This document shows, in pieces, positions 9,003 to 17,474 of a stretch of 37,128 nt of DNA; positions within the stretch are counted from its first letter, which is position 1; every line of letters begins with the position of its first letter. The translations under genes and the position numbers were made by a program. The notes under the pieces were generated by a model that was given only the letters and a program-made list of their open reading frames with translations, was not told where the DNA came from and did not search any database. Source of the stretch: Sulfurovum sp. 16-42-52 (lineage in GTDB: Bacteria > Campylobacterota > Campylobacteria > Campylobacterales > Sulfurovaceae); assembly GCA_002281755.1 (NCBI GenBank), contig NCHB01000017.1, forward strand, positions 1 to 37,128, given 5' to 3'.

Positions 9003-12000
9003 GATTGTGCTCCATCTTTTTGGATTTCTTTTCCATAATACGCTTCAAGGTTTTTATATCGGGCATACATATTTTTGGCATTGCTGCGTGCTGTTTGTAG
9101 AAATTCTATTGCAGCGCCTGCATTCATTTTTTCAACCATCTTAAAGCGTGTTTCCTGATACATAAAATTTTTCACATCGATAATAGGACCTTTGTAGTCT
9201 ACCGACATGGGGTTTTTACCTTCAAGAGCGAGCTTCGGGTTATATCTAAAGAGTGGCCAAAGACCCGAATCAACCGCAAGTTTTTGATGATCCATACCAT
9301 ACTTCAAATCATATCCGTGTGCAACACAATGTGAATAAGCGATAATAATAGAAGGACCGTCATACCGTTCGGCTTCAACAAAGGCTTTGACGGTCTGGGC
9401 ATCATTTGCACCCATGGCAACACGTGCTACATAGACATTTTCATACGCTATTGCCATCATCGCGATATCTTTAGGAAGCTGTGCTTTACCCCCAGCAGCA
9501 AATTTGGCAACTGCACCTGTGAAGGTGGCTTTGGATTCTTGTCCTCCGGTATTGGAGTATACTTGGGTATCCAGAACAAGAATGTTGACATTTTTACCGC
9601 TTGCGAGGGTATGGTCTAAACCGCCATAGCCGATATCATACGCCCATCCGTCACCACCCATCATCCAAACAGATTTTTTGACCAGGTAGTTAGAAAGTGA
9701 GAGGAGCCGTTTGGCTTCATGATGCCCCAGTGTAGAAAGTTTTTCTTTTAATGCCGCAACACGTTTACGCTGCTCAAATATTTCAGGTTCATCCTCTTGT
9801 TGGCTTTGCAAGATAGTTTGGGCTAATTCTATACCGATCTCTTCTTGGAACATTTCAAGCAGGTTGCGGGCATTTTGAGTATGTTTGTCAATGGCAAGTC
9901 TGAATCCCAATCCAAACTCAGCATTGTCTTCAAAGAGTGAGTTTGACCAAGCAGGTCCAAGCCCGTGGTCATTTTTCTTCCATGGTGTTGTCGGTAGATT
10001 TCCGCCATAAATAGAAGAACATCCCGTTGCATTGGCGATGACCATTCTGTCTCCAAAAAGCTGAGAAGCCAGTTTGACATAAGGTGTTTCCCCACATCCG
10101 GGACAGGCACCTGAAAACTCAAAGAGCGGTTCGAGAAACTGTGATTCTTTCATCTTAGCGTGATCCAGTTTGTTTCGGTCATAATTGGGAAGTTTCATAA
10201 AATAGTCCCAATTTGCTGCCCCCGTTTCGCGAAGCGGTTCCTGTGCGACCATATTGATGGCTTTAAGATTGGTTTGGGATTTGTTTTTGGCTGGACAGAC
10301 TTCCACGCAGAGTGCGCATCCGGTACAATCTTCAACGGCGACCTGAATAGTAAACTTTTCATCCGCTTCAAATGTTTTACCTTTGGCTTGCACAAAATGA
10401 AAGGTATCAGGAATATTCTGAAAATGTTCTTCATTGACCACTTTGGAGCGTATCACTGCATGCGGACAGACCAAGACACATTTGTTACATTGGATGCAGA
10501 CATCAGGATCCCACTGGGGGACTTCTATGGCGATATTGCGTTTTTGATACTGCGTTGTGCCGCTAGGCCATGTGCCGTCATCAGGGATTTGGCTTACCTT
10601 AAGCGCATCTCCCTCACCTTCAATCAGTTTGGCAGTAATCTGAGCAACAAAATCATCAAAATCCCCTTTTACAGAAGGTTGAAGTTCCAAGGTGCTGTCA
10701 CTCTTTTTGGGTATTTCTACTTTATGGAGATTCTCCAACGTGTTTTCGATGGCAGCATAGTTCATCTCTACAATTTTTTTGCCTTTTTTTCCATACGTTT
10801 TCTCGATACTCTCTTTGATCTTCTCAATAGCTAGCTCTCTTTCAAGTACACCCGAAATGGCAAAAAAGCAGGTTTGCATGACCGTATTGATACGCCGACC
10901 CATTTGGGTTTTCTTTGCTACACTGTAGGCATCTATGGTATAAAACTGCAATGATTTTTCTATCATTGTCTGTTGTACTTTTGCAGGAAGTTTACTCCAA
11001 ACCATTTCTTTGGAAAAGGGTGAATTGAGCAGAAATGTTGCACCATGAGAAGCATATTTAAGAATATCAAACTTTTCAAGAAAGACACTTTGGTGACAGG
11101 CTACAAAATTGGCATGGGAGATGAGATAACTTGATCTGATAGGCTCAGGGCCAAAACGAAGGTGAGAAGTGGTCACTGAACCCGATTTATTGGAGTCATA
11201 CACAAAATACCCTTGTACATAGTTGTCTGTACCATTGCCTATGATTTTGATAGTATTTTTATTGGCACCGACAGTTCCGTCTGATCCCAGACCAAAAAAG
11301 ACAGCTCTTAAAACAGTGTCTTTTTCAATAGTAATAGTTGCATCCCATTCCAAAGAGGTATGTGTGACATCATCATGGATACCTATCGTAAAATGGTTTT
11401 TGGGTTTTTCTTTGGAGAGTTCATCAAAAACGGCTTTGATCATTGCAGGAGTGAATTCTTTGGAAGAGAGTCCATAGCGACCGCCTATGATACGAGGCAT
11501 TTTAAACGGCAATGTTCCCTTTTCATTTTCTTCACTTAACCCTGTGACAATATCGAGATAGAGCGGTTCTCCCGATGCACCAATTTCTTTGGTTCTATCG
11601 AGTATTGCGATGGATTTGACACTTTGAGGCAAGCGTTTGATGAAGTGTGACAGGGAAAAAGTTCTATAAAGTCGTACCTTGATGACAGCAATTTTCTCAC
11701 CTTTGGCAACATAATAGTCTACGGTTTCATGTACCGTTTCTGCACCCGAACCCATCAATACGATAATACGCTCAGCATCACTGGCTCCAATGTAGTCAAA
11801 AAGCTGATAGTGTCTTCCTGTCAGATGTGCAAATTTCTGCATCTCTTCTTCCACGATATGTGGTAGCGCATCATAATAGGAATTGACGGTTTCCCGTCCT
11901 TGGAAATACACATCGGGATTTTGTGATGTACCGCGGATAAACGGATTGTCAGGTGTGAGCGCGCGTGCACGGTGTGCAGCCACAAGATCTTCATCTATCA

Positions 12001-12583
12001 TGGCTTTCATCGTATCAGTATCTATCAGTTCTATTTTACTGACTTCATGGGATGTCCTGAAACCATCAAAAAAATGCAAAAAAGGAATACGAGAACGCAG
12101 GGAAGCAGCTTGTGAAATGAGAGCAAAATCATGGGCTTCCTGCACTAAACCAGAGGCCAACATGGCAAAACCTGTTTGACGTACTGACATGACATCTGAA
12201 TGATCTCCAAAAATAGAGAGACCTTGTGCTGCAAGAGATCTTGAGGCTACATGAAAGACTGTAGGGGTCAGTTCCCCAGCAATTTTATACATATTGGGAA
12301 TCATCAGAAGCAGTCCCTGTGATGCTGTAAATGTTGTGGTAAGTGCACCTGTTTGCAAAGCACCGTGAACACTTCCGCTGGCACCGCCTTCACTTTGCAT
12401 TTCCATGATATCGGGTATGGAGTCAAAAATATTTTTCTCTCCATTTGACGAGTAGGTATCACTTAACTCCGCCATTGGGGAGGAGGGTGTAATGGGATAA
12501 ATGGCAATGACTTCATTGATTTTATAGGCTACTCTTGCTACTGCCTCATTACCATCAATGGTTACAAACACTTTTTTTGACAT
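8999..12583 (-). CDS. nifJ: Pyruvate:ferredoxin (flavodoxin) oxidoreductase, homodimeric
   Basis: Oxidises pyruvate with CoA to acetyl-CoA, CO2 and reduced ferredoxin or flavodoxin. All domains of the single-chain 1,194-residue enzyme are present: the N-terminal pyrimidine-binding domain (IDGNEAVARVAYKINEVIAI, YPITPSSPMAE), the transketolase-C-like domain, the gamma domain (FFGLGSDGTVGANKN), two 4Fe-4S clusters (CIQCNKCVLVCPHAV and CTGCALCVEVCPAKN), the proximal cluster and TPP site (GACPGCGETPYVKLASQLFG, ATGCSSIYGGNLPTTPW) and GGDGWAYDIGYGGLDH. The start has GGGAGAAC upstream. It heads the fermentative operon with the DHOD-like gene, pta and ackA, giving pyruvate to acetyl-CoA to acetate. 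Many Campylobacterota use a multi-subunit enzyme instead, so the fused form may have been acquired. Confidence 0.97.
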   Translation of the reverse strand: MSKKVFVTIDGNEAVARVAYKINEVIAIYPITPSSPMAELSDTYSSNGEKNIFDSIPDIMEMQSEGGASGSVHGALQTGALTTTFTASQGLLLMIPNMYKIAGELTPTVFHVASRSLAAQGLSIFGDHSDVMSVRQTGFAMLASGLVQEAHDFALISQAASLRSRIPFLHFFDGFRTSHEVSKIELIDTDTMKAMIDEDLVAAHRARALTPDNPFIRGTSQNPDVYFQGRETVNSYYDALPHIVEEEMQKFAHLTGRHYQLFDYIGASDAERIIVLMGSGAETVHETVDYYVAKGEKIAVIKVRLYRTFSLSHFIKRLPQSVKSIAILDRTKEIGASGEPLYLDIVTGLSEENEKGTLPFKMPRIIGGRYGLSSKEFTPAMIKAVFDELSKEKPKNHFTIGIHDDVTHTSLEWDATITIEKDTVLRAVFFGLGSDGTVGANKNTIKIIGNGTDNYVQGYFVYDSNKSGSVTTSHLRFGPEPIRSSYLISHANFVACHQSVFLEKFDILKYASHGATFLLNSPFSKEMVWSKLPAKVQQTMIEKSLQFYTIDAYSVAKKTQMGRRINTVMQTCFFAISGVLERELAIEKIKESIEKTYGKKGKKIVEMNYAAIENTLENLHKVEIPKKSDSTLELQPSVKGDFDDFVAQITAKLIEGEGDALKVSQIPDDGTWPSGTTQYQKRNIAIEVPQWDPDVCIQCNKCVLVCPHAVIRSKVVNEEHFQNIPDTFHFVQAKGKTFEADEKFTIQVAVEDCTGCALCVEVCPAKNKSQTNLKAINMVAQEPLRETGAANWDYFMKLPNYDRNKLDHAKMKESQFLEPLFEFSGACPGCGETPYVKLASQLFGDRMVIANATGCSSIYGGNLPTTPWKKNDHGLGPAWSNSLFEDNAEFGLGFRLAIDKHTQNARNLLEMFQEEIGIELAQTILQSQQEDEPEIFEQRKRVAALKEKLSTLGHHEAKRLLSLSNYLVKKSVWMMGGDGWAYDIGYGGLDHTLASGKNVNILVLDTQVYSNTGGQESKATFTGAVAKFAAGGKAQLPKDIAMMAIAYENVYVARVAMGANDAQTVKAFVEAERYDGPSIIIAYSHCVAHGYDLKYGMDHQKLAVDSGLWPLFRYNPKLALEGKNPMSVDYKGPIIDVKNFMYQETRFKMVEKMNAGAAIEFLQTARSNAKNMYARYKNLEAYYGKEIQKDGAQS

Positions 12584-12632
12584 AGATGTTCTCCCGACAT
12601 GATCTTAGAAGTTTTAGCAAAATTAGGTCATA

Positions 12633-12658
12633 CCTATAAATAGTGAGGGTATAGTCAA
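12633..12658 (-). promoter_or_regulatory. Possible nifJ operon promoter
   Basis: On the minus strand a TTGACT (12653-12658) is followed 14 nt later by TATAGG (12633-12638), about 50 nt before the nifJ start. The spacing is short for a sigma-70 promoter, so this is only a candidate in the one intergenic space that can drive the operon. Confidence 0.22.
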
Positions 12659-12737
12659 TTAAATTAAAAGCTTCTATTTGATTCTAACATGTTTTGGAAA
12701 TAAAAAAGTCACAAGAGGATGTGAAATCATCCACTGT

Positions 12738-12755
12738 AAAAAAACGAATAATTCG
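12738..12755 (-). terminator. Possible weak terminator after the MgtC/DUF4010 gene
   Basis: On the minus strand the palindrome CGAATTATTCG (12745-12755) is followed directly by seven T (12738-12744), about 25 nt after the upstream stop codon. The stem is only 4 bp with a tight loop, so strength is doubtful. Nearby, GGATG and CATCC (12717-12732) form a second small hairpin. Confidence 0.3.
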
Positions 12756-12778
12756 GCAAAGTTAGTCAAATGGATATG

Positions 12779-14008
12779 TTAAACGAGAACGCCAACAATC
12801 AATACACTAAGACTGAGTATATAATACATACTCATCATCCAGCCGAGTTTTTTTCCTCCCACGACAAATACGATCCCCAGCTTTACCAGTGAGTTGACCG
12901 TTGTTGCGATGATGATGCCGTGAATAGCGGCTTTTTGGCTGATCTCATTAAGGGCGAGTTGGGAGAGTGAAAGCGTAATCGCATCCACATCGGTAAGTCC
13001 CGATAAAAAGGATACAAGGTAGATACCAGAATCTCCAAGCTTGGATTGAAATATCCCGATAGAGCTAAAAATCAAGCCAAATAACAGTCCCAGCTTCAAA
13101 GCTTCCCAAAGTGCCAATGGGTTTGAGTTGACTTGTGTTTGCTCTATGGTGTGGGGTGTATCGTGTGTATAGAAGTAAAAGATAACGCCCAACCCTGCCA
13201 GTGTGGCACCCAGAAAAGGCAAAGCGAGTGCTTTTGTCAGCGCAAAGTTAAAAAAAGAGGTCTCAAGCAGGACTCTTGCATACATGATGGTTGAAGCAAT
13301 GGCGATGCCCCCGGCAAGATTGTGTGAAAAGATATTTTTGACAGCATAGAGTTTTGAAAACATGATGGTCACCGCTGTAGAAGATGCCAAGCCTCCAAAA
13401 AAAGCGGTGATGTACACACCTTTTTGGTTGCCCAGCATCTTAGTGGCGATGTAGCCTACAAAAGAGATACCCGCTATCAATACGACCATCAGCCATGTTT
13501 TATAGGGGTTGAAGATACCAAAGGGGTCTACCATTTTATCGGGTAAAAGGGGAAGCACGATGAAGGTCATCATCAAAAACAGTGTGGCATTGTTCCAGTC
13601 TTGGGAAGTGATATTTTCCTTGAGTCTTGCAATATCGCTTTTGGCTCCCAATAAAAAAATCATCATCACAGCCAATAAAATCGCATACGCTTCGAGTGAA
13701 TAATAAATCATCATGCCAAAAGCAAAGGTGAGTATGGCTGCCATTTCCGTCGTAACGCCATCACCTCCACTTTTAAGATAGGAGAGTAACACCAGTATGC
13801 CAAAGACGCCAAAGGCTAAGGGAAAAAAGAGCGGTATAAAGAGTTGCATCCAGGCACTGACATACCCAAAAACAGCAATGAGTGCAAAGGTTCTTGTCCC
13901 CGCAAACCCCATCTTTTCTTTTTTTTGATAATGTATCTCACGCTGAAGCCCAATCATCAGACCGATAATGAGTGCTATACCGATTTGTTTTACAATCAAA
14001 AAATCCAT
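12779..14008 (-). CDS. MgtC/SapB-DUF4010 family membrane protein
   Basis: A polytopic inner-membrane protein of about 409 residues with many hydrophobic helices. The N-terminal part carries the MgtC/SapB signature (IGIALIIGLMIGLQREIHYQ, GTRTFALIAVFGY); the C-terminal half matches the DUF4010 pattern, with ITAFFGGLASSTAVTIMFS and FLSGLTDVDAITLSLSQLA. The role is not established; MgtC relatives are linked to Mg2+ limitation and membrane-potential control. The ATG at 14008 is preferred because AAGGTGG lies 6 nt upstream; an earlier ATG at 14035 would add nine residues with no good site. It is transcribed alone, divergent from the lipoprotein gene at 14156. Confidence 0.82.
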   Translation of the reverse strand: MDFLIVKQIGIALIIGLMIGLQREIHYQKKEKMGFAGTRTFALIAVFGYVSAWMQLFIPLFFPLAFGVFGILVLLSYLKSGGDGVTTEMAAILTFAFGMMIYYSLEAYAILLAVMMIFLLGAKSDIARLKENITSQDWNNATLFLMMTFIVLPLLPDKMVDPFGIFNPYKTWLMVVLIAGISFVGYIATKMLGNQKGVYITAFFGGLASSTAVTIMFSKLYAVKNIFSHNLAGGIAIASTIMYARVLLETSFFNFALTKALALPFLGATLAGLGVIFYFYTHDTPHTIEQTQVNSNPLALWEALKLGLLFGLIFSSIGIFQSKLGDSGIYLVSFLSGLTDVDAITLSLSQLALNEISQKAAIHGIIIATTVNSLVKLGIVFVVGGKKLGWMMSMYYILSLSVLIVGVLV

Positions 14009-14101
14009 GTTGTACCACCTTGGGCTTTGTATCAAATATTATAACATGAAACACTCTTCTTGGCGGTTTTTAACGCTAATCAAATGAGGGACTGTTGTGC
14101 T

Positions 14102-14130
14102 TTGTAATTGGACAAGGAGTATTGTATACT
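14102..14130 (+). promoter_or_regulatory. Sigma-70-type promoter for the 14156 lipoprotein operon
   Basis: TTGTAA (14102-14107) and TATACT (14125-14130) are separated by 17 nt, and a start of transcription near 14137 would give a short leader containing the AAGGAT ribosome binding site before the ATG at 14156. Confidence 0.5.
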
Positions 14131-14155
14131 TCAGAAAAAATAAAAGGATAAGCGT

Positions 14156-14542
14156 ATGAAGCATATCTACAGATTGATTTTGGGTGTTTTAGCCGTGCTT
14201 GTGATGCAGGGGTGTGCTACCCATGCAAATTTTATTAAAAAATATGATGCGTGGGTCGGGCAAGATATCAACGCCTTTATACAAAGAGCAGGGTATCCTG
14301 ACAGTACCTATACGTTGCCCAACAAACATACCGTGTATGTTTATGCACGCTCACGCGTTTATAGTGTGCCGTCTATGCCTATGATGGGGTATGGGTATGG
14401 CGGTTATTATTATAATGGCTATGGTATGTTTACTTATGGCAACGAAGTGGTGCAGGAGTCTTGCAATCTGTATCTTGAGACAGACCTAAAAGGCAAGATT
14501 GTGATGTGGGGTTCACGCGGTAACCGTTGTGTCTCAGAATAA
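14156..14542 (+). CDS. Small Tyr/Gly-rich lipoprotein, unknown function
   Basis: A 128-residue protein with a lipoprotein signal peptide: basic start, hydrophobic core and a lipobox ending MQGC with the acylated Cys at about residue 20. The mature part begins ATHANFIKKYDAWVGQDINA and reads like the envelope lipoproteins in which a conserved 'W.G....L....G.P......' block precedes a beta region. The middle is rich in Tyr and Gly (YGYGGYYYNGYG), and two later Cys residues (CNLYLE, NRCVSE) could form a disulfide. AAGGAT precedes the ATG. The next gene follows after 14 nt. The specific function is unknown. Confidence 0.75.
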   Translation: MKHIYRLILGVLAVLVMQGCATHANFIKKYDAWVGQDINAFIQRAGYPDSTYTLPNKHTVYVYARSRVYSVPSMPMMGYGYGGYYYNGYGMFTYGNEVVQESCNLYLETDLKGKIVMWGSRGNRCVSE

Positions 14543-14556
14543 TATAAAGGTGTCAG

Positions 14557-15159
14557 ATGATGTTTGAAATCGCAGAGTATATCGGCATTGTTGCCTTTGC
14601 CATCTCAGGTTTTTTTGTGGCAGTGCGTGTGAAGCTGGATTTTTTGGGTACGCTGATTTCTGTGTTTTTGACGGCACTCGGCGGTGGGATCATTAGAGAT
14701 ATCACAGTCGATAAAACCCCTTATACCTTTACCCACAACACACCTGCCTTGACCATTTTTATCGTGATGGTACTACTCATACTTTTTCGTTTTCATAGGC
14801 GAGATAGCATTGAAAACAAACTGCTGTTTATACTCAGTGACTCCATCGGGCTTATCTCATTTAGTATCACAGGTGCACTCATCGCGCTAGAAGCAGGTCT
14901 TAATCTTACGGGTGTATTGGCTTTGGCTTTTGTCACTGCTGTGGGTGGAGGCATCATCAGGGATGTCATCATCAATGAAGTGCCGTTTGTGCTTAAAACA
15001 GGATTTTACGGCACTATCGCACTGCTGATTGGCTTAGTTCTTTATGTGCTTGATGTGTATGGCATGGTCAATTATGTCGCATTGAGCATCGTCTTTACGG
15101 TAGGTATGCTGCTGAGGATCATCGCCTATTATAAAAAATGGGCTATACCGTTGGTATAA
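14557..15159 (+). CDS. TRIC/UPF0126 family membrane channel (YicG-like)
   Basis: A 200-residue integral membrane protein made of two similar halves. Each half has three hydrophobic helices and the family motif: ALGGGIIRDITVDKTPYTF in the first and AVGGGIIRDVIINEVPFVL in the second. This internal duplication is diagnostic of the UPF0126/TRIC family, whose studied members are trimeric cation channels. AAGGTG precedes the tandem ATGATG start. It sits in a same-strand run from the 14156 lipoprotein to the FAD enzyme, but the transported ion and physiological link to its neighbours cannot be read from the sequence. Confidence 0.88.
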   Translation: MMFEIAEYIGIVAFAISGFFVAVRVKLDFLGTLISVFLTALGGGIIRDITVDKTPYTFTHNTPALTIFIVMVLLILFRFHRRDSIENKLLFILSDSIGLISFSITGALIALEAGLNLTGVLALAFVTAVGGGIIRDVIINEVPFVLKTGFYGTIALLIGLVLYVLDVYGMVNYVALSIVFTVGMLLRIIAYYKKWAIPLV

Positions 15160-15177
15160 GAAACAAAGGAGAAAAAC

Positions 15178-15876
15178 ATGATCATACATATCCCTTTCAA
15201 CAGCCTTTATGCAGCCAATCACGGGTGGCTACAAAGCCGCTTTCACTTCTCTTTTGCAGAGTATCACGACAGGGAAAATATGCATTTTGGTGTTTTGCGC
15301 GTCATGAATGACGACATCATCGCACCCCATACGGGTTTTGGTACCCATCCACACCATGACATGGAGATTATTACTTATGTGCTCAGTGGTGAACTCACAC
15401 ATCAGGACAGTATGGGAAATGCAGAGAGCTTAGGGCGCGGCAGCATACAGTATATGAGTGCGGGGACGGGTGTGTCACATTCGGAAAAAAATGAAGGTGA
15501 TGTTCCGGTGCATCTGATACAAACATGGATACTTCCCTCACACAAAGCCCTAGCTCCTCGTTACGGCTCAAAAGTATTTGATGCCAAAGCGCGTCACAAC
15601 CAATGGCTGCATCTCATCGCACCTGAAGGTACACCGGATGTGATTAGCATCTATCAAGATGCCAATATGTTTGTCACTGAGTTAGACCCAAACAGCACCC
15701 TTGGTTTTACACTTAAAGCGGGTAGACAGCTTTATGTAAAAGTGATGGAGGGCAGGGGTGTTATCAACAATAGCGTGTTTGAGCCAGGTGATGCAGCCAA
15801 AGCCTGGGATGAGAATTTGTTTATAGAGGCGCTTAGTGCTATGCATATTTTATTGATTGAGATGCCAAAAGCATAA
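15178..15876 (+). CDS. Pirin family protein
   Basis: A 232-residue bicupin of the pirin/YhhW type. The N-terminal cupin shows FHFSFAEYHDRENMHFGVLR and HPHHDMEIITYVLSGEL, then GAGTGVSHSEKNE-like text (here SAGTGVSHSEKNEGD). These supply the metal-binding histidines of the family. Known relatives bind iron, and some have quercetin dioxygenase activity in vitro, but native roles vary. GGAG-type sites (aaaggag, ending about 6 nt before the ATG) support the start at 15178. The stop is directly followed by the ATG of the FAD enzyme, so both are made from one transcript. Confidence 0.92.
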   Translation: MIIHIPFNSLYAANHGWLQSRFHFSFAEYHDRENMHFGVLRVMNDDIIAPHTGFGTHPHHDMEIITYVLSGELTHQDSMGNAESLGRGSIQYMSAGTGVSHSEKNEGDVPVHLIQTWILPSHKALAPRYGSKVFDAKARHNQWLHLIAPEGTPDVISIYQDANMFVTELDPNSTLGFTLKAGRQLYVKVMEGRGVINNSVFEPGDAAKAWDENLFIEALSAMHILLIEMPKA

Positions 15877-16875
15877 ATGAAAAAAGAGAAAATTCTTATA
15901 GTAGGTGCCGGGCTTAGCGGGCTTTACAGTGCTGTTTTGCTTCAAGACCGTTATGATGTGGAAGTCCTAGAAGCCCGCGAACGCACAGGCGGGCGCATCT
16001 TGGCGATGGGTGGGCATGATATGGGTCCCTCATGGGTCTGGGGACATCAAAAAAACATCTTGCAGCTTATCCGAGCACTAGGTTTGGAACTTTTTCCACA
16101 GTACACCCAAGGGTTGTCGGTATATGATGCACCTCAGGGTGTACAACAATTTAAAGCACCAGAAGGCGCTTTGTCGTACCGCATAAAAGGTGGAGTATCG
16201 CAACTTATAGCTGCGTTGGAAAAACGCCTTCATGCACCTCTTAGGCTTAATGAAAAGGTTGTGTCACTCTCTCAAACAGAAGAAAAGATAAGCGTAAAAA
16301 CAGTATCGAGTAGTTTCAAAGCAGATAAAGTGATCATCACTCTGCCTCCACGCTTGGCGTTAGAAAGTATTGCCTATAGTCCTGCTTTGCCGTCATCACT
16401 TGCATCACAGCTTCAGCATATACCAACATGGATGGGTTATGCTGCCAAGTGTGTGGTAGAATACAGTGAAGCCTTTTGGAGAGAAGAGGGATTAAGCGGT
16501 TTTGGTGTATCTCATCTAGGACCATTGGGTGAGATACATGATGCATGCACCCAACATAAAGCGGCACTTTTTGGTTTTGTGCATAGCACTGCCACATTTG
16601 ACAACTTTGAAGAAGCTGTCATTGCGCAGTTGACGCGACTCTATGGAAAAAAAGCCGCGAATCCTTTAGCGGTCTATATGGCAGATTGGAAAAAAGAGCA
16701 GTTTACTTCTACACTTTTAGACCGCATGCCATTAAGGGAGCACCCGTCTTATGGATTTGAAGCGACACACATGGAGGGCAAAGTCCTATTTGCCGGTACG
16801 GAAAGTGCTTTAAGTGATGGCGGTTATCTTGAAGGTGCTGTTCTCTCAGCGATGAAACTAGCAAAATCTTTATAG
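15877..16875 (+). CDS. FAD-dependent amine oxidase-like protein
   Basis: A 332-residue flavoprotein of the monoamine oxidase/phytoene desaturase superfamily. The N-terminus has the dinucleotide-binding fold KILIVGAGLSGLYSAVLL ending in the acidic EARERTGGRI (ribityl-binding GG motif). The C-terminus has the FAD-closing motif FAGTESALSDGGYLEGAVLS. It is shorter than typical amine oxidases (about 450), with a reduced substrate domain. Its ATG follows the pirin TAA with no spacer, suggesting coupled translation. The substrate cannot be deduced. Confidence 0.85.
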   Translation: MKKEKILIVGAGLSGLYSAVLLQDRYDVEVLEARERTGGRILAMGGHDMGPSWVWGHQKNILQLIRALGLELFPQYTQGLSVYDAPQGVQQFKAPEGALSYRIKGGVSQLIAALEKRLHAPLRLNEKVVSLSQTEEKISVKTVSSSFKADKVIITLPPRLALESIAYSPALPSSLASQLQHIPTWMGYAAKCVVEYSEAFWREEGLSGFGVSHLGPLGEIHDACTQHKAALFGFVHSTATFDNFEEAVIAQLTRLYGKKAANPLAVYMADWKKEQFTSTLLDRMPLREHPSYGFEATHMEGKVLFAGTESALSDGGYLEGAVLSAMKLAKSL

Positions 16876-16887
16876 TTTGCGAGCGAC

Positions 16888-17355
16888 TTAGGCTTTAAAG
16901 ATTTTGAGTGTACGCATATTTTTTAGACTGTTTGGATCGTTCACAGGGTTTCTACTGATGTCCAAATAGACAAGATGAGGCAAAGACAGCAGTTTTTCAG
17001 CATTTTGTATCTGATTGTCGTGCGCTACGATTTTTTTGAGGGTACTAAGTGTACTAAGGGTTGTAATGTCGGTGATAGTGTTGTGCTGTATAAAGAGAAA
17101 CTTGAGCCTTTCGTGGTTGCTTAAGGGGCTAAGGTCAGAGATTTGGTTGTGTGAGAGTGATAGTTTGTGAATCTTTGTAAGCGAAGCAAGCATTGAGATG
17201 TCTGTTATCTGATTGTCTGAGAGACTAAGGCGTTCCAGCCAAACCAGTGCGCTAAGTTCAGGAGGAATCTGTGTCAAACCCAGTGAACTGAGGTCAAGAT
17301 AGGGAAGTTGTTTTTCTTGGCAGAGCGCTATTTTTTCTTGTGCTACCTGTGTCAT
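16888..17355 (-). CDS. Small leucine-rich-repeat protein
   Basis: A 155-residue protein built almost entirely of SDS22-like leucine-rich repeats of about 22 residues: LERLSLSDNQITDISMLASL, IHKLSLSHNQISDLSPLSN, LKFLFIQHNTITDITTLSTL, LKKIVAHDNQIQNAEKLLSL and LVYLDISRNPVNDPNSLKN. The N-terminal part (MTQVAQEKIALCQEKQLPYL then DLSSLGLTQIP) is a typical capping opening of bacterial LRR proteins. There is no signal peptide, so it is probably cytoplasmic and used for protein-protein contact. It is a single-gene unit, convergent with the FAD gene and divergent from the MATE gene. Confidence 0.85.
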   Translation of the reverse strand: MTQVAQEKIALCQEKQLPYLDLSSLGLTQIPPELSALVWLERLSLSDNQITDISMLASLTKIHKLSLSHNQISDLSPLSNHERLKFLFIQHNTITDITTLSTLSTLKKIVAHDNQIQNAEKLLSLPHLVYLDISRNPVNDPNSLKNMRTLKIFKA

Positions 17356-17474
17356 GCTGTGTCCATTTTTGTAGAGTGGTGCACATCATAACATAGTTTA
17401 CTTGGTGGTATCGTTTTAGCCAAACCAAAGCCCCCGTAAAGTACCATCCAACCAATCCAACACCAAGAGCCAAC

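Noticed and set aside
10160-10834. 224-residue plus-strand open frame inside nifJ
   Set aside because: The nifJ frame on the other strand carries ferredoxin motifs throughout this stretch; the plus-strand translation has no family features.
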